This document shows positions 55,421 to 63,920 of a stretch of 64,000 bases of DNA, piece by piece. The notes under the pieces were generated by a model. The model had not been told where the DNA came from. It did not search any database and saw only the letters and a list, made by a program, of their open reading frames with translations. A program made the translations under genes and the position numbers. Positions within the stretch are counted from its first letter, which is position 1. The number at the start of each line of letters is the position of its first letter. The DNA is from an uncultured Lutibacter sp. (GTDB taxonomy: Bacteria > Bacteroidota > Bacteroidia > Flavobacteriales > Flavobacteriaceae): NCBI RefSeq assembly GCF_947493565.1, contig NZ_CANLRG010000006.1, positions 220,104 through 284,103 on the forward strand. Direction: 5' to 3'.

Positions 55421-55485
55421 ATGAGTTAATTACCTGTATATATTAAAGTTAAGTCGTTAATCTAAAATTATTATTTAAAATTAAA

Positions 55486-56718
55486 ATGAAAGAATTACTA
55501 AAAAAATACGAAAATAAGCAACCAGAAATTGTTTTTTATTGGAATGATCCAGAAACAGAAGCAGAAGGTTGGACAGTTATAAATTCATTAAGAGGTGGTG
55601 CTGCAGGAGGAGGAACCAGAATGCGTAAGGGATTGGATATGAATGAAGTACTTTCCTTAGCAAAAACTATGGAAGTGAAATTTACAGTCTCAGGACCAGC
55701 AATAGGAGGTGCAAAGTCAGGAATTAATTTTGATCCAAATGATCCAAGAAAAAATGATGTTTTAAGAAGATGGTATCAGGCAGTTACTCCATTGCTCAAA
55801 CATTACTATGGAACAGGTGGAGATTTGAATGTAGATGAAATTCATGATGTAATTCCTATGACTGAAGATTGTGGTGTTTGGCATCCGCAAGAAGGAGTTT
55901 TTAACGGTCATTTTAAGCCAACTGAGGCAGAGAAAATTAATAGAATTGGTCAATTAAGACATGGAGTGATAAAAGTGATTGAAGATAAGCGATTTTCACC
56001 TGATTTGTCTAGAAAATATACAGTAGCTGACATGTTAACTGGATATGGAGTTGCTGAAGCTGTAAAACACTATTATAACATTTATGGAGGCTCTATTAAA
56101 GGAAAAAGAGCTATAGTTCAAGGGTTTGGAAATGTTGGCTCAGCTGCTGCATATTATTTAACTCAGCTCGGAGCTAAAGTTGTAGGTATTATAGATAGGG
56201 TTGGAGGTTTAATTAAAGAGGAAGGTTTTACCTTAGATGAAATGACCACTTTGTTTCTTCAAAAAGATGGAAATAAATTACGTGCCGAAAACTTAATTCC
56301 TTTTGATGAGATAAATCAGGAAATTTGGTCTATACCTGCTGAAATTTTTATTCCGGCTGCTGCATCAAGGTTGGTTACTAAAGATCAAATAACTCAAATG
56401 ATACAATCTAATTTAGAGGTTATTTCTCCAGGTGCAAATGTTCCTTTTGCGGATAAAGAAATTTTCTTTGGACCAATTATGGAATATACAGATAGTCAAG
56501 TTAGTTTATTGCCAGATTTTATATCAAATTGTGGAATAGCAAGAGTATTTGCTTATTTAATGGAGTCTAAAGTTGAGTTGCCAATGAAAGATAGTGCTAT
56601 ATTTGGAGATACTTCAAATACTATTAAAAAAGCATTAGAAAAAACTTATCAAAAAAATACCAATAAAAAAGAAATTTGTAAAACTGCGTTTGAAATCGCG
56701 TTAAGACAATTAATTTAA
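55486..56718 (+). CDS. Glu/Leu/Phe/Val-type amino-acid dehydrogenase
   Basis: 410 residues. N-terminal dimerisation/catalytic domain with GPAIGGAKSGINFDP (Lys of the active site) and GTGGDLNVDE, then an NAD-binding Rossmann domain (IVQGFGNVGSAAAYYLTQLGAKVVGIID). The family reversibly deaminates amino acids to 2-oxo acids. It resembles glutamate/leucine dehydrogenase but is not the standard GdhA, so the substrate is open. nhaD follows 10 bp later. The leader contains a terminator, so expression is probably attenuated. Confidence 0.85.
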   Translation: MKELLKKYENKQPEIVFYWNDPETEAEGWTVINSLRGGAAGGGTRMRKGLDMNEVLSLAKTMEVKFTVSGPAIGGAKSGINFDPNDPRKNDVLRRWYQAVTPLLKHYYGTGGDLNVDEIHDVIPMTEDCGVWHPQEGVFNGHFKPTEAEKINRIGQLRHGVIKVIEDKRFSPDLSRKYTVADMLTGYGVAEAVKHYYNIYGGSIKGKRAIVQGFGNVGSAAAYYLTQLGAKVVGIIDRVGGLIKEEGFTLDEMTTLFLQKDGNKLRAENLIPFDEINQEIWSIPAEIFIPAAASRLVTKDQITQMIQSNLEVISPGANVPFADKEIFFGPIMEYTDSQVSLLPDFISNCGIARVFAYLMESKVELPMKDSAIFGDTSNTIKKALEKTYQKNTNKKEICKTAFEIALRQLI

Positions 56719-56728
56719 ATAATAATAA

Positions 56729-58099
56729 ATGGAAGCGTTAATAATTATCATTTTTATCTTAGGTTATTTAGCAATAACTTTAGAACATAATTTAAAATTA
56801 GATAAACTAATACCAGCACTAGGTATGATGGCTATTCTATGGGCAATTGTTGCCTTTGGAATAGATGATTTTATAAATTGGTTTGATTCTGCAGGTCATC
56901 AATTAATTGAAGGGTTTGCGAGTTTTACAAGTGAAGAAAAACATCATTTATTAGAAGAAACGCTTCTGCATCACTTGGGAAAAACAGCTGAAATTTTATT
57001 TTTCTTGTTGGGTGCAATGACTATAGTTGAAATTATAGATTATTTTGATGGCTTTGCAACGTTTAAAAACTATATTAAAACAAAAAATAAGAAAAAGTTA
57101 TTATGGATTTTTGCGAGCTTAGCATTTATATTATCGGCAATTATTGATAATTTAACAGCTACAATTGTTTTAATAACAATTCTTCAAAAAATTATTAATG
57201 ATAAAAATACTCGACTTTGGTTTGCCAGTTTGATAATAATTGCAGCTAATGCTGGAGGTGCTTGGTCGCCAATTGGAGATGTTACCACCACTATGCTTTG
57301 GATAGGCAAAAAAGTTACTTCAGCTAAACTTATTGAGTATTTAATAATTCCATCAATATTATGTGTAGTGGTTCCTGTATTAATAGCTTCATTTATGAAA
57401 CCGTTTAAAGGGAATATTGAAGTAGATTCTGTAGATGATCAGGACTCAAACAATAAAAGTAAACACGGAGCTACCATGTTGTATTTAGGTTTGTCAGCAA
57501 TTATTTTTGTTCCAATTTTTAAAACAGTAACACATTTACCTCCTTATGTAGGTATGATGTTATCTTTAGCAGTGGTTGGAATTTTTGCTGAAATTTATAG
57601 TAGATCCGAATTTAATATTTCTCATATAGTTGATATTGATGGGGATGATTCACAAGGGTTTCATAGTCCAGTGCATAAGTCTTTATCAAAAATTGAAATG
57701 CCAAGTGTTTTGTTTTTCTTTGGAATATTAATGGCTGTAGCAGCATTAGAATCATTAGGTATGTTATTTATTGGAGCTGAACATTTAAAAACAATTATTC
57801 CAAATACAGATGTGGTAATTATGTTATTAGGTATTGGGTCTGCAGTGGTAGATAATGTGCCATTAGTGGCTGCTAGTATGGGAATGTTTCAAGAGCCTAT
57901 AGATAGTCATTTATGGCATTTTGTAGCCTATTCTGCAGGTACTGGAGGAAGTATGCTAATAATTGGTTCTGCAGCTGGAGTAGTGGCAATGGGAATGGAA
58001 AAAATCAATTTCTTCTGGTATTTTAAAAATATAGCTTGGTTAGCGGCAGTAGGTTTTGTTGTTGGGGCTTTGGCTTTTATGTTTTTAAGAAATTTTTAA
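56729..58099 (+). CDS. nhaD: Sodium:proton antiporter, NhaD family
   Basis: 456 residues with about 11 membrane helices. Ion-transporter-superfamily signatures: IIDNLTATIVLITILQKII, ANAGGAWSPIGDVTTTMLWIGK and SAVVDNVPLVAASMGMF with conserved acidic and polar residues in membrane spans. Exports Na+ (or Li+) in exchange for H+, typical of marine and halotolerant bacteria. 10 bp behind the amino-acid dehydrogenase gene, so they share a transcript. Strong terminator at 58107. Confidence 0.93.
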   Translation: MEALIIIIFILGYLAITLEHNLKLDKLIPALGMMAILWAIVAFGIDDFINWFDSAGHQLIEGFASFTSEEKHHLLEETLLHHLGKTAEILFFLLGAMTIVEIIDYFDGFATFKNYIKTKNKKKLLWIFASLAFILSAIIDNLTATIVLITILQKIINDKNTRLWFASLIIIAANAGGAWSPIGDVTTTMLWIGKKVTSAKLIEYLIIPSILCVVVPVLIASFMKPFKGNIEVDSVDDQDSNNKSKHGATMLYLGLSAIIFVPIFKTVTHLPPYVGMMLSLAVVGIFAEIYSRSEFNISHIVDIDGDDSQGFHSPVHKSLSKIEMPSVLFFFGILMAVAALESLGMLFIGAEHLKTIIPNTDVVIMLLGIGSAVVDNVPLVAASMGMFQEPIDSHLWHFVAYSAGTGGSMLIIGSAAGVVAMGMEKINFFWYFKNIAWLAAVGFVVGALAFMFLRNF

Positions 58100-58106
58100 A
58101 TAATTT

Positions 58107-58133
58107 AACCCCAAGTTTGTACTTGGGGTTTTT
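58107..58133 (+). terminator. Terminator after nhaD
   Basis: AACCCCAAGT (58107-58116), TTGT, ACTTGGGGTT (58121-58130), then T. GC-rich 10-bp stem. Confidence 0.94.
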
Positions 58134-58201
58134 ATATTAAAATAATAAGCCACAATTTATATCATCTAATTTCGTTTAAGAAAGTAATTAAAAATTAATT
58201 T

Positions 58202-58894
58202 ATGTTATTAACTATTTTACAAGATGTAACAGACCCTTTAACGGAGAATGTTTCTGAAGAAAAAACGCTATCAATTTATAATTTAATAATAGATGGAGGC
58301 ATAGGAGGTCAAATAATTATTGCCATTTTAATTGTATTACTTGCTGTTGCCCTGTATATTTATTTTGAACGTTTTTTTGCTATAAAAGCAGCTTCAAAAA
58401 CGGATAGTAATTTTATGAATCAAATTAGAGATCATGTGTCTCATGGCAAATTAGATGCTGCTAAAATTTTATGTGCACAAACAAAATCTCCAGCTTCACG
58501 TTTAATTGAAAAAGGAATCTCTAGAATAGGAAAACCTTTAGAAGATATTAATACAGCCATTGAAAACGCTGGGAGATTAGAAATTTATAAATTAGAAAAA
58601 AATGTTCCAGTACTGGCAACTATAGCAGGAGCTGCACCTATGATTGGCTTTTTAGGAACGGTTATTGGAATGATAGTTGCAATTCATGAAATTGCAAATG
58701 CTGGTGGGCAAATAGATATAAAAATGCTGTCTGATGGATTGTATACAGCCATGACTACCACTGTTGCAGGATTAATTGTAGGTATTATTTCATACATACA
58801 ATACAATCATTTAGTGGTTAGAACAAATAAAGTTGTTTATGAAATGGAAGCAAAATCTGTAGAGTTTTTAGATTTGTTAAACGAACCTATTTAA
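58202..58894 (+). CDS. exbB: MotA/TolQ/ExbB proton channel protein
   Basis: 230 residues, three membrane spans: one near 37-57 (GQIIIAILIVLLAVALYIYFE) and two in the C-terminal half (VLATIAGAAPMIGFLGTVIGMIVAIHEI and AMTTTVAGLIVGIISYI). The MotA_ExbB signature GAAPMIGFLGTVIGM is clear. Uses the proton gradient with ExbD to energise TonB. First gene of exbB-exbD-tonB-folC. Confidence 0.94.
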   Translation: MLLTILQDVTDPLTENVSEEKTLSIYNLIIDGGIGGQIIIAILIVLLAVALYIYFERFFAIKAASKTDSNFMNQIRDHVSHGKLDAAKILCAQTKSPASRLIEKGISRIGKPLEDINTAIENAGRLEIYKLEKNVPVLATIAGAAPMIGFLGTVIGMIVAIHEIANAGGQIDIKMLSDGLYTAMTTTVAGLIVGIISYIQYNHLVVRTNKVVYEMEAKSVEFLDLLNEPI

Positions 58895-58895
58895 T

Positions 58896-59288
58896 ATGGA
58901 TATTAGAGGTAGAAATAAAATTAATCCTAATTTCAATATGTCGTCTATGACGGATATTGTATTTCTGTTGCTGATATTTTTTATGATAACTTCTACTTTA
59001 GTGACTACAAGTGCTTTAGATATTTTATTGCCAAAAGCAAGTGGTAAAACAGAAAATAGAAAATCAGTTTCGGTTAGTATTACTAAAAATTTAGCATATT
59101 ATATTAATAACTCTAAAGTGAGTGAAGCTAGTTTAGAGCAAGATTTATTGTCTTTATTAGCAGGTAAAGAAAGTCCAACAATTGTTTTAAGAGCTGAAGA
59201 AGGAGTTCCTATAGAAAAGGCTGTGAAAATAATGGATATAGCAAATAGAAATAGGTTTAAAGTAATATTAGCAGTACGACCAAAATAA
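58896..59288 (+). CDS. exbD: ExbD/TolR biopolymer transport protein
   Basis: 130 residues: one N-terminal membrane span SSMTDIVFLLLIFFMITSTLV with the proton-carrying Asp in MTDIVF, and a periplasmic domain (SVSITKNLAYYINNSKVSE...ILAVRPK). Partner of ExbB. Starts 1 bp after exbB and ends 6 bp before tonB. Confidence 0.95.
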   Translation: MDIRGRNKINPNFNMSSMTDIVFLLLIFFMITSTLVTTSALDILLPKASGKTENRKSVSVSITKNLAYYINNSKVSEASLEQDLLSLLAGKESPTIVLRAEEGVPIEKAVKIMDIANRNRFKVILAVRPK

Positions 59289-59294
59289 CGTAAA

Positions 59295-60188
59295 TTGAGT
59301 TTATTAGACACAAAATACAAACGTAAATCAGCAGCAATCACAACTGTAATTATGAGCTTGTTGTTGGTAGCACTTTTTTTTGTTGGGATGAAATATTTAG
59401 ATCCACCAGAAGAATATGGTATTGCCGTAAATTTTGGAACTTCTAATGTTGGAAGCGGTAATATTCAACCTAAAAAACCTATTAAATCAGTTGTTAATGA
59501 GCAACAGGAGGTAGAAAAAAATCAAGAAGAAGTTAAAGAAGTACAAAAAGTTTCAGAACCTGAGACCTCTAAGCAAACAACTGATATTTCTGAAGAAGTT
59601 GCTACTCAAAATAATGAAGAGGCTATAGCTATTAAAAAAGCACAAGAGCAAAAAAGAAAAGCTGAAGAGGAAGCTAAAAAAGCGCAGTTAGAAAAAGAAA
59701 GAATTGAAAGAGAAAAACAAGCAGCTATAGCAAAACAAAAAGCTGAAGAAGAAGCAAAACGAAAAAAATTAGATGCTTTAATAGGAGGGATTAATAATTC
59801 TGAAGGTACAGCAACTGGAGGAGAAGGGAATGATAATCAGGCTGGTGATAAAGGTAAAATAACTGGTGACCCTAATGCAAGTGGCTACTACGGAAATGGT
59901 GGAGGTGGTGGTAACGGAGACTATCAATTAGGAAATAGAAAGCCTTTAAGTAGACCAAAGCCTAATTATATTTGTAATGAAGAAGGATTGGTAGTTGTTA
60001 GAATTGAAGTTGATACTAATGGAAGAGTAATTAAGGCCACGGCAGGTGTTAAGGGTTCTACAAATACAGCAGCTTGTTTATTGACACAAGCTAAAGAAGC
60101 AGCATTGAAAACTAGATGGCAACCAGACGCTAACGCACCTTCTAAACAAATAGGAACTATAAAATACAGATTTTCATTATCTCAATAA
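59295..60188 (+). CDS. tonB: Energy transducer TonB-like protein
   Basis: 297 residues, starting with TTG at 59295; the next codons lead straight into the basic stretch and membrane span ITTVIMSLLLVALFFVGMKYL. A long Lys/Glu/Ala-rich coiled linker (about 70-160), a Gly/Asn-rich patch (YYGNGGGGGNGDY), and a TonB_C domain (about 215-297: LVVVRIEVDTNGRVIKATAG...TRWQPDANAPSKQIGTIKYRF). Transmits force from ExbBD to outer-membrane receptors. The linker resembles TolA as much as TonB, so a Tol role is possible. Confidence 0.85.
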   Translation: MSLLDTKYKRKSAAITTVIMSLLLVALFFVGMKYLDPPEEYGIAVNFGTSNVGSGNIQPKKPIKSVVNEQQEVEKNQEEVKEVQKVSEPETSKQTTDISEEVATQNNEEAIAIKKAQEQKRKAEEEAKKAQLEKERIEREKQAAIAKQKAEEEAKRKKLDALIGGINNSEGTATGGEGNDNQAGDKGKITGDPNASGYYGNGGGGGNGDYQLGNRKPLSRPKPNYICNEEGLVVVRIEVDTNGRVIKATAGVKGSTNTAACLLTQAKEAALKTRWQPDANAPSKQIGTIKYRFSLSQ

Positions 60189-60194
60189 TTTTTA

Positions 60195-61412
60195 ATGAAC
60201 TATAACGATACTCTAAATTGGATGTTTTCTCAATTGCCAATGTATCAAAGGCAAGGTAAAACAGCTTTTAAAAAAGATTTAACCAATAGTTTAGCACTTT
60301 CTAAACATTTAAACTTTCCAGAAAAAAAAATTAAAACTATACATGTTGCAGGAACAAATGGTAAAGGATCAACCAGTCATATGCTGGCGTCTGTTTTGCA
60401 AGAAGCTGGGTATAAAGTAGGTTTGTATACCTCGCCTCATTTAAAAGATTTTAGAGAGCGAATTAAAATTAATGGTATTGAAATTAAAAAAAATGAAGTA
60501 GTTGATTTTATTGGAAATAACCAACATTTTTTATTGAAAAATCAGCTTTCCTTTTTTGAAATGACCGTTGGAATGGCTTTTAATCATTTTGCAAAGCACC
60601 ATGTAGATATTGCAATTATAGAAGTTGGACTAGGAGGAAGGTTAGATTCAACAAATATTATTACTCCTGTAGTTTCTGTTATCACAAATATAGGTTATGA
60701 TCATACGCAATTTTTGGGAGAAACCTTACCCGAAATAGCCTTTGAAAAAGCGGGTATTATTAAATCTAATACTCCTGTTGTTATAGGTGAATTTCAGAAA
60801 GAAGTATTTCCTGTTTTTGAAAAAATAGCCAACGAAAAGTGTGCTCCGCTATATTTAGCATCCAAGTTAAATGTTTCAAATATACAAACAGATTTAAAAG
60901 GTACTTACCAACAAAATAATTTAAAAACGGTTGTACAAACTATAAAAGTTTTAACAAACTTAGGCTATAAAATTTCTAAGCAAAACTTAAAAATAGGTTT
61001 ATTAAATGTGGTAAATAACACCTCATTACTGGGGCGTTGGCAAATATTAAATGAGCAACCAAAAGTAATTTGTGATACTGGACATAATAAAGAAGGGTTA
61101 ACCTATGTTTTAAAACAATTACAACAAGAGAATTTCAATAACCTACACATTGTTTTCGGAGTTGTAAATGATAAAGAGCTTAAAGAAATTCTTCCGATGT
61201 TTCCTCAAAAAGCAATATATTACTTTTGTAAACCCAATATCCCTAGAGGTTTAGATGCTGAAGAGTTGAAAAATATTTGTAAACAATTTAATTTAATTGG
61301 TAATGTATATAATTCTGTTCAAGATGCTTATGATTCAGCATTAAAAATGGCAAATACCAATGATTTGATATTTGTAGGAGGTAGTACATTTGTAGTTGCA
61401 GAAGTTGTGTGA
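60195..61412 (+). CDS. folC: Folylpolyglutamate synthase / dihydrofolate synthase
   Basis: 405 residues. Mur-ligase-like ATPase that adds glutamate to folates. P-loop HVAGTNGKGSTSHMLASVL, SPHLKDFRERIKING, VEVGLGGRLDSTNI-type segment (IIEVGLGGRLDSTNII), TNIGYDHTQFLGETLPEIAFEKAGIIK, and the C-terminal DTGHNKEG. Starts 6 bp behind tonB, so it is the tail of the exbBD-tonB operon, an arrangement common in Flavobacteriia. Confidence 0.95.
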   Translation: MNYNDTLNWMFSQLPMYQRQGKTAFKKDLTNSLALSKHLNFPEKKIKTIHVAGTNGKGSTSHMLASVLQEAGYKVGLYTSPHLKDFRERIKINGIEIKKNEVVDFIGNNQHFLLKNQLSFFEMTVGMAFNHFAKHHVDIAIIEVGLGGRLDSTNIITPVVSVITNIGYDHTQFLGETLPEIAFEKAGIIKSNTPVVIGEFQKEVFPVFEKIANEKCAPLYLASKLNVSNIQTDLKGTYQQNNLKTVVQTIKVLTNLGYKISKQNLKIGLLNVVNNTSLLGRWQILNEQPKVICDTGHNKEGLTYVLKQLQQENFNNLHIVFGVVNDKELKEILPMFPQKAIYYFCKPNIPRGLDAEELKNICKQFNLIGNVYNSVQDAYDSALKMANTNDLIFVGGSTFVVAEVV

Positions 61413-61503
61413 TTTTGTTTTTATTTTATTTATATTGTCTTTATTTTGATAATATAATTTTTTTATTCCAAAAATATTATTATATTAGTAATCGAAATAT
61501 CAA

Positions 61504-61534
61504 AAAAATATTGATATCGTAATTCAATATTTTT
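61504..61534 (+). terminator. AT-rich terminator-like hairpin after folC
   Basis: AAAAATATTGA (61504-61514), 9-nt loop, TCAATATTTTT (61524-61534): perfect 11-bp arms 91 bp past the folC stop. Otherwise the 61413-61708 gap shows only AT-rich DNA. Confidence 0.55.
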
Positions 61535-61708
61535 AAATCTTTTTAATAAGATAACAAATTGAACCTCATTTAATGGATTAATTTTTTAACCACTCCTTTC
61601 CATTTTTAAATACTTTTAACCTCAAGCTTAATGATGTTAACCTCTAATAGGTTTATTATTTTTTTGAATAATAAATTGTTTTTGATTACTAACTAAATTT
61701 TATATATC

Positions 61709-62512
61709 ATGAAAACAATTAAAAAATTATTGCTTGTATTAGTAGTGTTTGTATTTTTATTTACTACTAAAACCTATGGACAGGAAGAACCAAAAGAAGA
61801 AAATAAACCTGTTTATTTAACGGTTACAACTATGCATAGAAGTTCTGACCCTACAGTGGATTTTTCAGATTGGTTGAAGACAGAAACAGAGTATTATGAA
61901 AAAGTTACTAGTAAAAACGATTTAATTATTGGTTCAGGTTTTTACTTCCATTATTTTACACCAGATGATACAGAAGTATTGTTGGTGTCAGTTTATAAGA
62001 ATTGGGATGATATTGAAAAAGCAAACGACGTTACCAATAAATTAATTGAAGAAGGCTGGCCAGATAAAGACGAAAGAGATAAGTTTTTTAAAAAGCAGTC
62101 AAGTTATTATGAAGATATGCATAGTGATGAGATTTATAGATCATTACCTTTTTCAAAATTTCATGAACCTTCAGATAAGCCTTTGATTTTTTATGTTAAA
62201 AAAAATCAATTAGGAAATGGAGGAGGTGCAGGGTTTAAAGAGTATTTTGAAAACATTACCAATAAAAATAGCTTAATAAAAGGATATTATACCCATCGTC
62301 ATTTATGGGGGGCAAATAGTAAAGATGCTATTGAAGTTTTTGTATTTGATAATTTTGCTGACATTGAGAATTCCTTTAAAGAAAATAATAAATTAATTGA
62401 AGCCTATTGGGCTGATAAGGATAAAAGAAAAGAATTTTTTGATAAGTATAGTAAAATATTTTCAGGACATGGAGATTATATTTACCAAAATGTTCCAGAA
62501 CTTCATAAATAA
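61709..62512 (+). CDS. Secreted protein of two similar domains (function unknown)
   Basis: 267 residues with signal peptide MKTIKKLLLVLVVFVFLFTTKTYGQ. Two homologous halves (about 35-148 and 160-262) each end in a W-x-DKD-x-R-x-x-FF-x-K pattern: WPDKDERDKFFKKQSSYYEDMHSDEIYRSLP and WADKDKRKEFFDKYSKIFSGHGDYIYQNVP-like segments. Each half looks like a ferredoxin-like dimeric alpha-beta barrel, so the protein could fold as a single-chain dimer, as in NIPSNAP or antibiotic-monooxygenase-like proteins. No catalytic residues that I recognise. Periplasmic or exported. Single gene with its own terminator. Confidence 0.72.
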   Translation: MKTIKKLLLVLVVFVFLFTTKTYGQEEPKEENKPVYLTVTTMHRSSDPTVDFSDWLKTETEYYEKVTSKNDLIIGSGFYFHYFTPDDTEVLLVSVYKNWDDIEKANDVTNKLIEEGWPDKDERDKFFKKQSSYYEDMHSDEIYRSLPFSKFHEPSDKPLIFYVKKNQLGNGGGAGFKEYFENITNKNSLIKGYYTHRHLWGANSKDAIEVFVFDNFADIENSFKENNKLIEAYWADKDKRKEFFDKYSKIFSGHGDYIYQNVPELHK

Positions 62513-62531
62513 AATTGATGATAAGATGTTG

Positions 62532-62563
62532 ACTCCAAGCCTTTTGGTTTGGAGTTTTTTTTT
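62532..62563 (+). terminator. Terminator of the two-domain secreted protein gene
   Basis: ACTCCAA (62532-62538) pairs with TTGGAGT (62549-62555), with inner CC/GG, then a run of nine T. Clear intrinsic terminator. Confidence 0.9.
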
Positions 62564-62620
62564 AGTTGTTTTTGATTTAAAAAAACATTCATGTTAATTC
62601 ATTTTTTTGCTATCAAAATG

Positions 62621-62651
62621 TTGGTCAAATTAAAAATAGATTATATATTTG
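62621..62651 (+). promoter_or_regulatory. Promoter of the first tRNA-Val gene
   Basis: TTG at 62621-62623, 20-bp spacer, TATATTTG at 62644-62651. Full consensus; 10 bp before the tRNA. Confidence 0.8.
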
Positions 62652-62661
62652 CATCCGCTTA

Positions 62662-62739
62662 GGGCAATTAGCTCAGTTGGTTCAGAGCACCTCGTTTACA
62701 CCGAGGGGGTCGGGGGTTCGAATCCCTCATTGCCCACCA
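62662..62739 (+). tRNA. tRNA-Val (anticodon TAC), copy 1
   Basis: Acceptor GGGCAAT/ATTGCCC, anticodon arm CCTCG-TTTACAC-CGAGG with TAC, T arm TCGGGGGTTCGAATCCCTCA, and encoded CCA at 62737-62739. Confidence 0.98.
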
Positions 62740-62745
62740 AAGTTT

Positions 62746-62773
62746 AAAGCTTCCAAATTTGGAAGCTTTTTTT
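62746..62773 (+). terminator. Terminator of tRNA-Val copy 1
   Basis: AAAGCTTCC (62746-62754), AAATTT, GGAAGCTTT (62761-62769), then T. Near-identical hairpins follow copy 2 and the DUF4382 gene. Confidence 0.93.
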
Positions 62774-62794
62774 ATTTCTTTTATTAAAAAATCT

Positions 62795-62824
62795 TTGCTA
62801 AGTTAAAAATAGATTATATATTTG
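62795..62824 (+). promoter_or_regulatory. Promoter of the second tRNA-Val gene
   Basis: TTG at 62795-62797, 19-bp spacer, TATATTTG at 62817-62824. The -7 box is inside the duplicated unit; the -33 box lies just outside it. Confidence 0.78.
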
Positions 62825-62834
62825 CATCCGCTTA

Positions 62835-62912
62835 GGGCAATTAGCTCAGTTGGTTCAGAGCACCTCGTTTACACCGAGGGGGTCGGGGGTTCGAATCCCT
62901 CATTGCCCACCA
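62835..62912 (+). tRNA. tRNA-Val (anticodon TAC), copy 2
   Basis: Identical to copy 1 over all 78 bases including encoded CCA (62910-62912). Confidence 0.98.
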
Positions 62913-62918
62913 AAATTT

Positions 62919-62946
62919 AAAGCTTCCAATTTGGAAGCTTTTTTTA
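62919..62946 (+). terminator. Terminator of tRNA-Val copy 2
   Basis: AAAGCTTCC (62919-62927), AATTT, GGAAGCTTT (62933-62941), then T. One base shorter in the loop than copy 1. Confidence 0.93.
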
Positions 62947-63071
62947 TTTCTTTTTATATTCTTTTACCATTTACTTTACATAAAGTATATTTAAGTCTAT
63001 AAAACAATTTTGTTAATTTTTCGTTTTTTAATAAAGGGGAAGCTAATTTTAATTAATTAAAACTATAAAAT

Positions 63072-63905
63072 ATGTTATCGAGAAAAATTTATTTAATTTT
63101 AGGTTTGTTCATCTCTCTAGTTGGATTACAAAGTTGTAGCAATAATACCGTAAATAATGATACAGCTAGAGTACAGTTAAAATTAATTGATGCTCCTGGA
63201 GATTACTTAGAAGTGAATATTGAAATAGTAGATATTTTATTTAATGACTCTGAGAATGAAGGTGGCTGGAAAAGTTTTGAATTATCTGAAGGGAAAACGT
63301 ATCCATTAATGGTTGATCTTACTAAATTAATAGCTGGAAATAGTCTACTATTAACAGATCAAATTATGCCTGCTGGAATGCTAAAACAAATACGATTAGT
63401 TTTAGGAGAAAATAATACTCTTGTAATAGACGGCAATGAGAATGTAGTTCATTTAGATACGCCTAGTGCAATGCAATCTGGATTAAAATTAAATATTGAT
63501 ACTGAGTTAGAGGCAGGTTTTTCTTATACATTTATTTTAGATTGGGATGTACAAAAATCTATTGTAGCTGCAGGTAGTTCAAATAAATATAATTTAAAGC
63601 CTGTGATAAAAGTAAATACTGAAGTCAATTCAGGAGCTATTTCAGGAAGTGTTATCCAAGTTGTTGATAATGATGAAATTGATCAACAAGATATTTCAGT
63701 ATTACTTACCGATGGGGTGAATGAATGGACCACTATTACTAACGAAGAAGGTAAATTTTTATTCCAAGGTATTCCTAGTGGAAATGATATTTATAATTTA
63801 AAAATTGAAAGAGAAGGATTTGAAACCATCGAATTAAATAATATTAGTGTTGAAGTTGGAGTAATAACCGATTTAGGTGTTCTAGAGTTAAAAATTATAG
63901 AATAA
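63072..63905 (+). CDS. DUF4382 lipoprotein with C-terminal carboxypeptidase-regulatory-like domain
   Basis: 277 residues. Lipoprotein signal MLSRKIYLILGLFISLVGLQSC (Cys22). DUF4382 domain about 30-185: RVQLKLIDAPGDYLEVNIEIVDILFN, PLMVDLTKLIAGNSLLLTDQIMPAGMLKQIRLVLGENN, VNTEV near its end. Residues about 190-277 form a beta-sandwich like carboxypeptidase regulatory domains (GAISGSVIQVVDNDEI, TITNEEGKFLFQGIPSG). Likely surface or periplasmic carbohydrate- or surface-related protein; function unknown. Ends in a strong terminator. Confidence 0.87.
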   Translation: MLSRKIYLILGLFISLVGLQSCSNNTVNNDTARVQLKLIDAPGDYLEVNIEIVDILFNDSENEGGWKSFELSEGKTYPLMVDLTKLIAGNSLLLTDQIMPAGMLKQIRLVLGENNTLVIDGNENVVHLDTPSAMQSGLKLNIDTELEAGFSYTFILDWDVQKSIVAAGSSNKYNLKPVIKVNTEVNSGAISGSVIQVVDNDEIDQQDISVLLTDGVNEWTTITNEEGKFLFQGIPSGNDIYNLKIEREGFETIELNNISVEVGVITDLGVLELKIIE

Positions 63906-63920
63906 TTGATGAACAATTAA

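Larger units (their letters stand above)
62630..62954 (+). repeat. Tandem duplication of a tRNA-Val transcription unit
   Basis: Copy 1 is 62630-62782 and copy 2 is 62803-62954, offset 173 bp. Each contains a promoter -7 box, an identical 78-nt tRNA-Val, and a terminator. Differences are one G/A change just past the tRNA and one missing A in the terminator loop. Confidence 0.92.

Noticed and set aside
55412..55429. GGAGG followed by ATG AGT TAA as a second mini-gene
   Set aside because: The GGAGG is inside the hairpin stem and the frame is two codons long; not a credible gene.
62630..62954. tRNA-Val repeat as a phage or island attachment duplication
   Set aside because: Copies include promoter and terminator, are only 20 bp apart, and enclose no cargo; a simple tandem duplication explains them.
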